This document shows, one piece after another, positions 51,711-61,170 of a stretch of DNA of 64,000 nucleotides. The stretch covers positions 124,001 to 188,000 of the forward strand of contig WASS01000015.1 of assembly GCA_009712635.1 (NCBI GenBank), in the 5' to 3' direction. Made by a program: the position numbers and the translations under genes. This DNA is from Hungatella sp. (GTDB lineage Bacteria > Bacillota > Clostridia > Lachnospirales > Lachnospiraceae). Position 1 is the stretch's first letter, and every line of letters starts with the position of its first letter. The notes under the pieces are model-generated. The model made no database searches, had not been told where the DNA came from, and saw only the letters and a program-made list of their open reading frames with translations.

Positions 51711-52568
51711 TTATATACCCGCCATCTTGTTTCGAAGATTATCTAAAAATGATAAATTTTTTAATTTGACTAATATCGTCTTGATCTGGGCACGCTCCAT
51801 ATCGATCCAGTCCCCAGGTAAAAGACTGACTGCGGAATCTCCGTCAAATACCGCTGCCTGGCTGATTCCTTCCTGTCCCACAATTTCAATCCTGATTTTG
51901 TCTTCTGCAGAAAGCACAATACTTCTGGCATTGAGGGCATGGGAACAGATGGGTGTAAGCACCAGCATTTTGGAATCAGGGACTATAATCGGCCCGCCTG
52001 CCGATAAATTATAGGCAGTAGAGCCTGTGGGCGTAGCTGCTATCAGCCCGTCCGCTCTGTACTCCGTTAAGAATTCCCCGTTTACATATACTTTAAACTG
52101 AAGCATCTTCAAGTATTCGCCCCGTGTTATAACAATTTCATTTAAAGCGATATCCCGGTAAATCTCTTTTCCGTCCCTGAATGCACTTCCGCTCAGCATC
52201 ATCCGCTCTTCCAGCTTATAGTCATCGTTAAACAGAGCTGACAGCGCCGATTCAATGTCTTCTGTTCTGGAAACCTGGGTTAAATACCCCAGAGTCCCTC
52301 TGTTAATTCCAAGAATGGGTAAATTGCGTCCGGATAAATCTCTGGCTGCCTGAATTAATGTTCCGTCTCCCCCCAGAGTAATCACGCATTCCGTTTCCTT
52401 TGGCACCATGGCTGAGTCAGTGTAATGCTTTCCTGCCTGCCAATCTACCTTTTCTCCTCTGCCGATCAGACAGACTGCTCCCCTGGCAGTGAGAAATTCC
52501 CGGATCTGCTCCGCGGTTTCACGGGCTCCTTTTTTATCCGGATTCATGATTACATAAAAATGTTTCAT
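51711..52568 (-). CDS. nadK: NAD kinase
   Basis: A 285-aa enzyme making NADP from NAD and ATP. The GGDGT core (CVITLGGDGTLIQAARDL), NRGTLGYLTQV, and LIAATPTGSTAYNLSAGGPII are complete. The last motif binds the substrate. It lies 10 bp behind tlyA and 12 bp before argR, within one long operon. Confidence 0.95.
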   Translation of the reverse strand: MKHFYVIMNPDKKGARETAEQIREFLTARGAVCLIGRGEKVDWQAGKHYTDSAMVPKETECVITLGGDGTLIQAARDLSGRNLPILGINRGTLGYLTQVSRTEDIESALSALFNDDYKLEERMMLSGSAFRDGKEIYRDIALNEIVITRGEYLKMLQFKVYVNGEFLTEYRADGLIAATPTGSTAYNLSAGGPIIVPDSKMLVLTPICSHALNARSIVLSAEDKIRIEIVGQEGISQAAVFDGDSAVSLLPGDWIDMERAQIKTILVKLKNLSFLDNLRNKMAGI

Positions 52569-52578
52569 TTCAGACTCC

Positions 52579-53394
52579 TTATTTGCCTTCGCTTAAGTCT
52601 TTGTGAGCTTCTTCCACCACTTTTTCCGGATTAACGCTGTAATCAGGAAAGCTCTCCCCAGCGGGATGATTTTTTAAATGAAGCAGATATTCTATATTCC
52701 CTTCCGGACCCTTAATAGGAGAAAACTCCAGGTGCAGAATTTCAAATCCAATGCTGATTCCATAAGAGATCACGGACTGGATTACTTCCAGATGAACAGA
52801 TTTTTCTCTTACCACGCCCTTTTTGCCAACCTTTTCACGGCCTGCTTCAAACTGAGGCTTAATCAGACAAACGATCTCTCCGTCTTCTGACAAAAGGTTT
52901 TTAACCGGCAAAAGAACTTTTGTAAGGGATATAAATGATACATCAATGGATGAAAATTCAATCCTGTCCTTAATATCCTCCGGCGTTACATAACGGATAT
53001 TGGTCTTTTCCATACAGACCACCCGTTCATCGTTGCGAAGCTTCCACGCAAGCTGCCCATGCCCCACGTCAACCGCATAGACTTTAACCCCGCCGTTCTG
53101 AAGCATGCAGTCCGTAAATCCTCCGGTAGAAGAGCCCACATCCATGCAGACCTTCCCCTCCAGCGTAACGTCAAAATGGGTCATGGCTTTTTCAAGCTTC
53201 AATCCGCCCCGGCTTACATATTTTAAAGTGCTGCCTCTCACCTCAATGAGTGCAGTCTCTTCAAATGTGGAACCTGCTTTGTCCTCTTTATCACCGTCCA
53301 CGTATACAATTCCGGACATGATGATGGCTTTTGCCTTTTCCCTGGACTCTGCATGTCCCTGTTTTACTAATAGCACATCCAACCGTTCTTTCAT
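52579..53394 (-). CDS. tlyA: TlyA-family rRNA 2'-O-methyltransferase
   Basis: A 271-aa protein: an S4 RNA-binding domain (about 1-62; RLDVLLVKQGHAESREKAKAIIMSG) joined to an FtsJ/RrmJ-type methyltransferase (about 63-250) with the SAM loop VCMDVGSSTGGFTDCML and the catalytic Lys in CLIKPQFEAGREKVGKKGVV. Homologues methylate C1409/C1920 ribose in rRNA. It follows dxs by one base. Confidence 0.93.
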   Translation of the reverse strand: MKERLDVLLVKQGHAESREKAKAIIMSGIVYVDGDKEDKAGSTFEETALIEVRGSTLKYVSRGGLKLEKAMTHFDVTLEGKVCMDVGSSTGGFTDCMLQNGGVKVYAVDVGHGQLAWKLRNDERVVCMEKTNIRYVTPEDIKDRIEFSSIDVSFISLTKVLLPVKNLLSEDGEIVCLIKPQFEAGREKVGKKGVVREKSVHLEVIQSVISYGISIGFEILHLEFSPIKGPEGNIEYLLHLKNHPAGESFPDYSVNPEKVVEEAHKDLSEGK

Positions 53395-53395
53395 T

Positions 53396-55297
53396 TTACT
53401 TCATCTTATCCTTCCATTCTCTGTTCTGCCGCTCCATATCCAGATATTCCTTTTTCATGCGCCAGATTATGGAATCGCTGTCAATTCCAAGTCCTTTTCG
53501 AAGCAGAGAAACGTTGCCGTGCTCCACGTATGCATCCGGCAGGGCAATGTTTAGTACCTTTACTTTTGGATAGTGTTCATGTATATAACCATTGATCAGG
53601 CATCCATACCCACCCTGGAGCACATTCTCTTCCATGGTCACAATCAGCCAGTGATTTTTTGCCAGGTGATCAATGAGTTTTTTATCAAAAGGCTTAATAA
53701 ATCGCCCGTTTGCAAGAGTACAGTTCCACCCTTCCGCTTTCAGCTTCTGCCTTACATGCTCTCCTGTGCTTACCATGCTGCCTACTGCCAGAAGGGCAAT
53801 ATCCGTTTCTTCATAGATGATTTCGCCTTTTCCGTATTCAATGGGTGCTTTAAAATCTTCCAGTCCCTGATAGGCTTCTCCTCTGGGATAACGTACCGCA
53901 ATGGGACTGTCAAGTGAAAATGCAAACTCCAGTCCATTAGCCAGCTCCCAGTCATTTTTAGGTGCAAAAATACTCATATTGGGTATGGCACTTAAAAAGG
54001 AAAGATCAAATATTCCCTGATGGGTCTCTCCATCGCTGCCTACCAGTCCTGCCCGGTCAACTGCGAATACAACAGGAAGATTCTGAATACACACATCATG
54101 AAGTACCTGATCAAACCCTCTCTGCAAAAAAGAGGAATAAACAGCTACTACCGGTTTCAAACCGCCTGCTGCCATTCCTGCCGCCGAAGTCACTGCATGT
54201 TCTTCTGCAATCCCCACATCAAAAAAGCGGTCCGGATACAGGTTTGAGAACCGGTTCAATCCGGTTCCATCCGGCATCGCAGCGGTTACCGCTACAATCT
54301 TCTTATCATCTTTTGCCAGACGGCAGATTGTTTTAGAAAACACATCTGTATAGCTTAAATTCTTCTTTTCTTTTTTAGGCTTGCCAGTCAGGATATCAAA
54401 GGGATCCACCCCGTGAAACTTGGACGGATTTTTTTCTGCCGGAGCATAACCTTTTCCCTTTTTGGTAATCACATGAACCAGCACGGTGTGATCAAGTTTC
54501 TTTGCCTCTTTCAGGGTTCTTGTCAGAGCCTTTAAATTATGACCGTCTACCGGTCCTAAATAGGTAATACCCATATTTTCAAACAGCATTCCCGGAATCA
54601 AAAGCTGCTTAATGCCATTTTTAGTCCGGCTGATCTTCTCAATCAGAGGTTCACCGATAACCGGAATCCTTGAAAGCGTATTGGTAACATGTTTCTTTAA
54701 ATCCAGATATCCATTCCCGGTTCGTATACTGTTTAGATAGGAGGACATGCCGCCTACATTTTCGGAAATAGACATATTATTGTCATTGAGAATAATAACG
54801 AAATTTTTCTTCATCTGGGCTGCATTATTCAGTGCTTCATATGCCATGCCTCCCGTCAGGGAACCATCTCCGATGACTGAAACCACAAAATGACCTTCCC
54901 CCAGCACATCTCTTGCCTGGGCAAGTCCCAGTCCGGCAGAAATAGAAGTAGAACTGTGCCCGGTATCAAAGGCATCACAGGGGCTTTCCTTTCTCTTCGG
55001 AAAACCGCTCATACCGCCGTACTGGCGCAGTTCATCAAATTCCATTCTTCTTCCGCTTAAGATTTTATGGGTATAGGACTGATGCCCTACATCCCAGACA
55101 ATCTTGTCCATTGGCAGATCAAAAGCAAGATAAATTGCCATGGTCAGCTCCACAACTCCTAAATTGGAGGCCAGATGACCGCCTGTGGTACTTATCTTTT
55201 CTATTAAAAAATCACGGATTTCCTGACTTAATATGGTCAGCTCCTGTTTGGAGAATTTCTTTATATCGTCAGGTCCGTTAATCAGTTCCAGTATCAT
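53396..55297 (-). CDS. dxs: 1-deoxy-D-xylulose-5-phosphate synthase
   Basis: A 633-aa thiamine-diphosphate enzyme, first step of the MEP isoprenoid pathway (pyruvate plus glyceraldehyde-3-phosphate). VWDVGHQSYTHKILSGR, the ThDP/Mg motif VIGDGSLTGGMAYEALNNAA and the transketolase central domain IAEEHAVTSAAGMA are intact. It follows ispA by 14 bp, so precursor supply and chain elongation are co-expressed. Confidence 0.95.
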   Translation of the reverse strand: MILELINGPDDIKKFSKQELTILSQEIRDFLIEKISTTGGHLASNLGVVELTMAIYLAFDLPMDKIVWDVGHQSYTHKILSGRRMEFDELRQYGGMSGFPKRKESPCDAFDTGHSSTSISAGLGLAQARDVLGEGHFVVSVIGDGSLTGGMAYEALNNAAQMKKNFVIILNDNNMSISENVGGMSSYLNSIRTGNGYLDLKKHVTNTLSRIPVIGEPLIEKISRTKNGIKQLLIPGMLFENMGITYLGPVDGHNLKALTRTLKEAKKLDHTVLVHVITKKGKGYAPAEKNPSKFHGVDPFDILTGKPKKEKKNLSYTDVFSKTICRLAKDDKKIVAVTAAMPDGTGLNRFSNLYPDRFFDVGIAEEHAVTSAAGMAAGGLKPVVAVYSSFLQRGFDQVLHDVCIQNLPVVFAVDRAGLVGSDGETHQGIFDLSFLSAIPNMSIFAPKNDWELANGLEFAFSLDSPIAVRYPRGEAYQGLEDFKAPIEYGKGEIIYEETDIALLAVGSMVSTGEHVRQKLKAEGWNCTLANGRFIKPFDKKLIDHLAKNHWLIVTMEENVLQGGYGCLINGYIHEHYPKVKVLNIALPDAYVEHGNVSLLRKGLGIDSDSIIWRMKKEYLDMERQNREWKDKMK

Positions 55298-55311
55298 AAT
55301 TTTTTAATCCT

Positions 55312-56208
55312 TTATTTTTCCCGGTTAACCAGCATCCGGATCAGTTCTTCCAGAAAGCGGTTCTCTCCCGGCAGCTTTTGAAGGCAGGCAACTGCTTCTG
55401 CGGAAATTCTCTCCACAGCCATCTTCGCCTGTTCCATTCCCTCCAATGTTACATAGGTGGTTTTATTATTTTTTTCATCGCTGAATACGGGTTTTCCTAA
55501 TACTTCGGCATTGCTTGTCACATCAAGAATATCATCCTGAATCTGAAAAGCAAGTCCGATTTTTGATGCCATCTCTTCCACTGCCTTTAATTCGTCTTCA
55601 CTGGCTCCGCCAAGGAGCGCTCCGATCATCATGGACGCCTCTAAAAGCGCTCCGGTCTTTAACCGGTAGATAAAGTCAAGCTTGTCCCCTGGAATGGGCT
55701 TTCCAGCCAGTTCCACGTCTACCGTCTGACCGCCTATCATCCCGAATATACCTGTCTTTTGCGCCAGAATACCCATAGCCCTGGCGACCCGGTCCGGCCT
55801 GTCCGAAAAATCAAGTGCCTTCGCTGCCGTCTCCATGGAATAAATTAAAAGACCATCACCTGCCAGCACCGCCATATCATATCCAAATTTCACCCAGGCA
55901 GTGGGAAGTCCTCTGCGAAGGGTATCATTATCCATACAGGGAAGATCATCGTGAATCAGAGAAGAGGTATGAATCATCTCTATGGCTGCCATAAATGGTT
56001 CTATCTCTTTTCCCATGCCTCCAAAAAGGCGGTATGTCTCCCTCATCAGCATAGGACGCAGCCGCTTTCCGCCTGCCCGCATACTGTAATCCATTGCCTC
56101 AAGAACAGTGCTCTGATGTCCCTCTACAGCCGGAAGGAAACTTTCCACAACCTCCCACACATCTTTGGTCCGTTTCAGCAACTCATCCTCAAAGTTCATG
56201 TTCTTCAC
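55312..56208 (-). CDS. ispA: Geranyl/farnesyl diphosphate synthase
   Basis: A 298-aa polyprenyl synthase. The first Asp-rich motif is LIHDDLPCMDNDTLRRG and the second is FQIQDDILDVTS. Between them AMGILAQKTGIFGMIGGQTVDVE is typical. GGAGG stands six bases before a GTG at 56208 (an ATG three codons later is the alternative start). The start lies inside the last codons of xseB, so the two overlap by about 20 bases. Confidence 0.93.
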   Translation of the reverse strand: MKNMNFEDELLKRTKDVWEVVESFLPAVEGHQSTVLEAMDYSMRAGGKRLRPMLMRETYRLFGGMGKEIEPFMAAIEMIHTSSLIHDDLPCMDNDTLRRGLPTAWVKFGYDMAVLAGDGLLIYSMETAAKALDFSDRPDRVARAMGILAQKTGIFGMIGGQTVDVELAGKPIPGDKLDFIYRLKTGALLEASMMIGALLGGASEDELKAVEEMASKIGLAFQIQDDILDVTSNAEVLGKPVFSDEKNNKTTYVTLEGMEQAKMAVERISAEAVACLQKLPGENRFLEELIRMLVNREK

Positions 56209-56401
56209 CGTTTTCCTCCAGCACAATTATCTTTTTTTCCACTTTATCTATTTTATCATTGCAGGACTTAACAAGTTTCATACCTGTCTCGTAGTATTCA
56301 AAGGATTCCTCTAAGGAGCTCTCTCCGCTTTCCAGCTTTTTGATCAGCTCCTCTAAGTCCTTTAAGGTCTCTTCAATGGTTCTTTCTTTTTTTACTGCCA
56401 T
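56189..56401 (-). CDS. xseB: Exodeoxyribonuclease VII small subunit
   Basis: A 70-aa coiled-coil protein pairing with XseA. TIEETLKDLEELIKKLESGESSLEESFEYYETGMKLVKSCN is the complete family pattern. It starts 14 bp after xseA and its end overlaps the start of ispA. Confidence 0.95.
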   Translation of the reverse strand: MAVKKERTIEETLKDLEELIKKLESGESSLEESFEYYETGMKLVKSCNDKIDKVEKKIIVLEENGEEHEL

Positions 56402-56415
56402 AAGCCTGTATCTCC

Positions 56416-57702
56416 TTATTTTTCTGCCTCTGACACTGTTAGTGGTTCCACTCCTGATACCAGAGCATCGATTGTACCATCCCGCAATTTAAGACGAAGA
56501 GCATCTCCGGCCTTTACCTGCATGACAGAATCAATCCTGTGATTCCCCGAATCAGTGATAAAACCGTAGCCGCCGCCTATTTTTGCAAGCGGGGAACAGG
56601 CATGAAGGCGTCCGGCAAGAAGTTCCAGCCTGTGCCTGTCTCTTAAAGTCTGCTTTTCCATCAGCTGACTCATCTTAACAGCGGATTCGTCAAGCTGCCT
56701 GCGCTCTGCCTCAATCTGCTTTATCAGCAGGCTTTTCAGCTTCTCTTCCAGATCATGAAGACGCTGGCGCTGTTCACGAATACTTCGCTTAGGATCAAAG
56801 TACTTTAACTTTAATCCATATTGGTTCACAGAGAAACGATACCGCTCCAGCTTTCGCTCCATCATGGTTTTTAAGGTATACCGGATGCTCTCTGTCTGTT
56901 CTTTAAACTGTTTATAATCAAATACTGCCAGCTCTGCAGCTGCCGAAGGGGTGGGCGCACGCATGTCCGCAACATAATCCGCGATGGTCACATCAGTTTC
57001 ATGACCGACTGCAGAAATTACCGGTACGGAGCAGTTAAATATTGCTCTGGCAACCGCTTCTTCATTAAAAGCCCATAAGTCTTCAATGGAGCCGCCCCCT
57101 CTTCCCACAATGAGAACATCAAGTCCCATCTGGTCTAAGGTCTCAATTCCTTTTACAATACTTTCTGCAGCACCGCTTCCCTGCACAAGTGCGGGGTAAA
57201 GATAGAGCTGCACAAAGGGGTTCCGCCTGGCGGATATATTCATAATATCCCGGATGGCAGCGCCTGTGGGGGCAGTTACCACACCCACACGCCTTGCATA
57301 TCCCGGAATTTCTTTCTTGTATTCAGGGGAAAACATCCCCATTTCTTCCAGTTCATTACGAAGCTTTAAAAAACGTTCGAATAAATCTCCCATTCCCTCT
57401 TTCGTAATTTCCTGGGCGTAAAGCTGATATCTTCCGTCTCTTTCATAAACCTCAACGCTTCCCTTTGCAATGATCTGCTGTCCTTCTTCCAGATGAAAGG
57501 AAAGACCTTTTCTGGATCCGGCAAACATCACTGCCGAAATAGAAGAGGCTTTGTCTTTTAAGGTAAAATAGATATGACCGGAAGTATGATATTTGCAGTT
57601 GGACACTTCCCCTTTGATGGAAATCCGGTTCAGTGCAAAATCCTGGGCAAACATGTTTTTAATATAACCATTTACCTGGGTTACGGAATAGACACCTGCC
57701 AT
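56416..57702 (-). CDS. xseA: Exodeoxyribonuclease VII large subunit
   Basis: A 428-aa nuclease subunit. The N-terminal OB fold is at about 5-100 (SVTQVNGYIKNMF; GEVSNCKYHTSGHIYFTLKD). The catalytic domain follows with GVVTAPTGAAIRDIMN, DVLIVGRGGGSIEDLWAFNEE and SAVGHETDVTIADYVADMRAPTPSAAAE. It degrades single-stranded DNA into oligonucleotides. It begins two bases after the nusB stop. Confidence 0.95.
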   Translation of the reverse strand: MAGVYSVTQVNGYIKNMFAQDFALNRISIKGEVSNCKYHTSGHIYFTLKDKASSISAVMFAGSRKGLSFHLEEGQQIIAKGSVEVYERDGRYQLYAQEITKEGMGDLFERFLKLRNELEEMGMFSPEYKKEIPGYARRVGVVTAPTGAAIRDIMNISARRNPFVQLYLYPALVQGSGAAESIVKGIETLDQMGLDVLIVGRGGGSIEDLWAFNEEAVARAIFNCSVPVISAVGHETDVTIADYVADMRAPTPSAAAELAVFDYKQFKEQTESIRYTLKTMMERKLERYRFSVNQYGLKLKYFDPKRSIREQRQRLHDLEEKLKSLLIKQIEAERRQLDESAVKMSQLMEKQTLRDRHRLELLAGRLHACSPLAKIGGGYGFITDSGNHRIDSVMQVKAGDALRLKLRDGTIDALVSGVEPLTVSEAEK

Positions 57703-57704
57703 AC

Positions 57705-58148
57705 TTACACCAGCTTTGCAAGAACTCCGTTAATGAAAGCCGGAGCTTCGTTTCCGCCGTATTTTTTACCCAGTTCAACTGCTTCGTTGATGGCTACCTT
57801 TTCCGGCACCTCATCATCGAATAAGATTTCATAAAGAGCGAGGCGGAGAATGGTTAATTCCGCTCTTCCCATACGTTTTGTCTTCCAGCCTTCTGCCACT
57901 TCATTGATTTTTTCATCCAGTTCCGGAATTTTATTCATAATTGCTTCTGTCTTTTCTTTTAAGAAAGCAGAATTCTCTTCACTCATATCCACATCATGAA
58001 CAATCTCTTCTACACCTTCCGTATTAAGATCATCCTCTTTTGGTTCCTCAAAATATTGATTAATCTGCCAAAGCTTCTCCTCTGCGGGGTGAAAATCAGC
58101 GCAGAAAAGCATCTTAAAGCAGTGTTCACGCATTTTACTTCTGGTCAT
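57705..58148 (-). CDS. nusB: Transcription antitermination factor NusB
   Basis: A 147-aa all-helical protein acting with NusE on rRNA leader boxA. MTRSKMREHCFKMLFCADF and the C-terminal RMGRAELTILRLALYEILFDDEVPEKVAINEAVELGKKYGG match. It is the first gene of the long nusB-xseAB-ispA-dxs-tlyA-nadK-argR-recN operon. Its middle is slightly longer and acidic compared with B. subtilis. Confidence 0.95.
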   Translation of the reverse strand: MTRSKMREHCFKMLFCADFHPAEEKLWQINQYFEEPKEDDLNTEGVEEIVHDVDMSEENSAFLKEKTEAIMNKIPELDEKINEVAEGWKTKRMGRAELTILRLALYEILFDDEVPEKVAINEAVELGKKYGGNEAPAFINGVLAKLV

Positions 58149-58193
58149 TTACCATGGTCCTCCTATTGGTGATTTAACTGGACGTTTGGAATT

Positions 58194-58222
58194 ATTATAC
58201 CTTAACAGGGTTTTTTATACAA
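58194..58222 (-). promoter_or_regulatory. Promoter of the nusB-recN operon
   Basis: On the minus strand TTGTAT (58217-58222), 17-bp spacer, TATAAT (58194-58199), 45 bp before the nusB start. Confidence 0.65.
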
Positions 58223-58251
58223 TAGAAACTTTTCCGTGCCTGTATGGAATG

Positions 58252-59691
58252 TTAATTGGTAACAGCATACTGGTTTTTGCCTTTTCCCTTTGCCTCGTAT
58301 AATGCCTGATCTGCCCTTCTTAAGATGGCATCGTATTCAGTTTCATTCTCTCCAATCAAAGTAATTCCAATACTTGCATGTACTTTTCCGGATACATGAA
58401 ACGCATTAATAATACGCTGGGCAATTGCTTCGGGCTGTTTTCTTCCTCTCATTCCATAAAGCCAGATACAGAATTCATCTCCTCCGAACCGGACAATTAC
58501 ATCCTCCTGTCTGGTGCAGGCACTTAATATCTGCCCCGCCTGAACCAGAACCAGATCCCCTTTATGGTGACCAAAAGTATCGTTTATTTTCTTAAAATCA
58601 TCGATGTCAAGGAACATACATGCATAAAAGCGGTTTTTTCCGCCGGCTTTTAATCCATGCTCCACCAGTTTTCTTGCTGTTTCTCTGGTATAAACTCCTG
58701 TTAAATAATCCTTCTGCAATCTCTTTTCTTCTTTTTTTCTGGTGTGAACGATTAAAAGGATCAGTATCACTCCGCAAAACAAAAGGAAGGTTGATCCTGC
58801 TATAAATTTAGCAGAAAGGGATTTGATCTTATGAAATGTATTCTCATATCCTTCCGTCTCCACAAAGGTAGCCATATACCAGTCATTGATTCCCATGGGC
58901 TGATAATAAAGAAGGCGGCGGTAATCATTTTCATAATAAGTAATATAACCGGACAGCCCCTGGCTGATTCCGGCTTCCATCTCTGTAAATGTCTGACCCG
59001 GTCCAAATTTCCTTGTTTTAAGCATCTCAAACAGAGAAATCTGATTTTCACACGCCGTGCAGGAAATCAAAATCTCTCCATCTTTTTGAAATATCATATT
59101 GGCACCGTAGCGGCTTAAATCCGTATCGCTTAAATACTGCTTCAGCTTATCGGAAGACAGCTCCAGACACGCCGCACCCTTTACAACGCCGTCTCTGATA
59201 ATAGGGACGGTTAAAATGATACTGTCCTGGCCCTTAAAGCTTTCTTTCAATAATCCGGATATAACCTTCTCACCGTCTAAGGCTTTTTTATAATAGTCAC
59301 GGGAAGAAATGTCCTGGGTTTCACGATTACCATAATAAAGAGTACCTGACGTATCTGCAACACCAAACCGGGAATCTTCTTTTTCGTAATCCTGAACCTG
59401 CTGCCACCACTGTTCGTTGCCTGAGCCATCCGGCAGATCACAGTAAAATGCAAACAATTCCAGCCATTCGAATTTGGTCTGTATCATGGATTCTATATAA
59501 TTCAGTGCTTTATCATTCTTCTGCTTTAAATCCCTGTGCGTCTGCTGAAACAGACTCTGTTCCACTTCATGAAAATAATAGAAGTTTAAAACGCAGATTC
59601 CGATAATCACAGATATCACAAGACTTGCCAGGATCAGCAAACCAGGCGGATAGTGCCCCCCGTTTCTACGATTCATCATATTTAAAAACAC
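58252..59691 (-). CDS. Cache-domain diguanylate cyclase
   Basis: A 479-aa membrane enzyme. TM1 is at about residues 17-38, an outside dCache-like sensor at about 40-285 (YYKKALDGEKVISGLLKESF and YGANMIFQKDGEILIS resemble dCache), TM2 at about 293-315, and a GGDEF domain at 330-479 with VRFGGDEFCIWL and DIDDFKKINDTFGHHKGD. It should synthesise c-di-GMP. It stands between Asp23 and nusB, which are normally adjacent, as a separate unit between a terminator and the nusB promoter. Confidence 0.9.
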   Translation of the reverse strand: MFLNMMNRRNGGHYPPGLLILASLVISVIIGICVLNFYYFHEVEQSLFQQTHRDLKQKNDKALNYIESMIQTKFEWLELFAFYCDLPDGSGNEQWWQQVQDYEKEDSRFGVADTSGTLYYGNRETQDISSRDYYKKALDGEKVISGLLKESFKGQDSIILTVPIIRDGVVKGAACLELSSDKLKQYLSDTDLSRYGANMIFQKDGEILISCTACENQISLFEMLKTRKFGPGQTFTEMEAGISQGLSGYITYYENDYRRLLYYQPMGINDWYMATFVETEGYENTFHKIKSLSAKFIAGSTFLLFCGVILILLIVHTRKKEEKRLQKDYLTGVYTRETARKLVEHGLKAGGKNRFYACMFLDIDDFKKINDTFGHHKGDLVLVQAGQILSACTRQEDVIVRFGGDEFCIWLYGMRGRKQPEAIAQRIINAFHVSGKVHASIGITLIGENETEYDAILRRADQALYEAKGKGKNQYAVTN

Positions 59692-59775
59692 CTGTCCTTA
59701 AGAATCTTTCGATTCACAATATCGTCCATTATAAATCCTGTCCTATATCATTACAAGGATAATTTCATCTTTTCG

Positions 59776-59824
59776 GTAAAAAAAACAGCGAGAATGAACC
59801 GTCTGACCGGTTATTCCCGCTGTA
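59776..59824 (-). terminator. Intrinsic terminator of the spoIIIA-Asp23 operon
   Basis: ACAGCG-GAAT-AACC and GGTT-ATTC-CGCTGT arms, followed on the minus strand by eight T. Confidence 0.8.
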
Positions 59825-59834
59825 AATTATAAAA

Positions 59835-60221
59835 TTATTTGTTCTCATCCAGTGCAACACCGGCAATCCGGATGTTCACATCAAGAACGGAAAGGCCAGT
59901 CATGTTCTCAATGGCATTCTGCACCTTTTCCTGAACTTTTTCACTGACGGTTGGGATACTGTAACCATATTTTATGTTTAAGGACAAATCTACGGAAACA
60001 TGTTCCTCTGTCAGTTCCACTTTGACACCTTTGGATAAGTTTTTCATGCCCAGCTTCGCCACCAGTTCGTTGGTGATGTTGCCTGCCATGGAATCCACAC
60101 CATCTACTTCCGTCGCAGCAAGACCTGCGATAATCGCGACTACATCATCTGCGATCTGAACTTCGCCGATTTTATCTTTTTCATATACTTTATGAGTATT
60201 TCTGTTTTCCAACTCTGCCAC
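59835..60221 (-). CDS. Asp23/Gls24-family envelope stress protein
   Basis: A 128-aa protein. GEVQIADDVVAIIAGLAATEVDGVDSMAG and the end VQNAIENMTGLSVLDVNIRIAGVAL are the Asp23 pattern (YqhY-like). The longer frame to 60290 has no ribosome site; GGAGGG stands seven bases before GTG 60221. YqhY homologues affect acetyl-CoA carboxylase and are encoded between spoIIIAH and nusB, as here. Confidence 0.92.
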   Translation of the reverse strand: MAELENRNTHKVYEKDKIGEVQIADDVVAIIAGLAATEVDGVDSMAGNITNELVAKLGMKNLSKGVKVELTEEHVSVDLSLNIKYGYSIPTVSEKVQEKVQNAIENMTGLSVLDVNIRIAGVALDENK

Positions 60222-60297
60222 TTCGATTCCCTCCTGTTTAGTATTTCTGGGTTCTGAAATCATTATAGCAAAATTGTCAACTGTTTGCAAAGGCTTT

Positions 60298-61155
60298 TTA
60301 CTCTTCCAGTTTCATGAGAGTAATAACAATGCTCTCTGCTCCCACTTCGGTTTTTCTCTTTACGATATCTTCAATCTGGGCACGCTGGGGATCAGTAATG
60401 CTGGCGGCATTGATGACAACATCAACTTTTCCATTTGAAATGCTGACAACAGGATCTGCAAATCCTTTTGCAAGAAGAAGGGTTTCTGCTGCATTCTCCT
60501 TCTCGGCAATGGCTGTCATATCAACCATCTGCTGAATGGCCTGCTGTTTGGCAGCCTCTTCAATGTTTGGATTGTTGATTAAGTTCATCAGAGTTTCTTT
60601 ATTTCTGGCCCTTACCTGTTCTCTGTTTAACTGCACGCTTGATATGTAATCTGCTACGTTCATGCCGCTGGTTAAAACAGCCTCACCAGGATTGTCAAGA
60701 CCGGTATCAGCTGCCTGTGTTTCACCTTCTGCAAGGCTGGCTGCTGCCTGGGTCTCACCTGCTGCAAGACTTTGAGCTGTTTCGTTCCCAGCTGCTACCT
60801 GGGTACTTCCGGCCGCTGTCTTATCTGCGCTGCCCGCAGAATCGGCTGCTGCCAATTTGTCAATATCTGCGGCATCCTGATCCAGACTGGCGATATCCTT
60901 GCTGGAATCACTGCCATTTAACGCCTGGTTCTCTGCTAAAATGTCTTCTTCGGATATGTCGGTCATTCCTGCTTCATACACATCGGTTCCGGAGGCTGCA
61001 TCCTGCTTTCCGGCATAATTTAAATATCCGGCGGCAGCAATCATGACTGCCAGAGTTGTAATGATAATCTGGTTTCTTCGAAACAGTTTCTTCATATCCA
61101 TTTTCTTTGGGGTTTTCGGGACATTGGGTTCATTGCTTGTTTTCCAACTTTTCAT
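60298..61155 (-). CDS. spoIIIAH: SpoIIIAH, mother-cell side of the feeding channel
   Basis: A 285-aa sporulation protein. One membrane helix (about residues 28-45) is followed by an Ala/Gln/Glu/Ser-rich linker (about 50-150) containing a repeated GETQAA, then the ring-forming domain (about 165-285; QLNREQVRARNKETLMNLINN and IVKRKTEVGAESIVITLMK) that binds SpoIIQ. It is longer than the 218-aa B. subtilis protein because of the linker. AAGGAG precedes ATG 61155. Confidence 0.93.
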   Translation of the reverse strand: MKSWKTSNEPNVPKTPKKMDMKKLFRRNQIIITTLAVMIAAAGYLNYAGKQDAASGTDVYEAGMTDISEEDILAENQALNGSDSSKDIASLDQDAADIDKLAAADSAGSADKTAAGSTQVAAGNETAQSLAAGETQAAASLAEGETQAADTGLDNPGEAVLTSGMNVADYISSVQLNREQVRARNKETLMNLINNPNIEEAAKQQAIQQMVDMTAIAEKENAAETLLLAKGFADPVVSISNGKVDVVINAASITDPQRAQIEDIVKRKTEVGAESIVITLMKLEE

Positions 61156-61170
61156 ACCTGACACTCCTTT

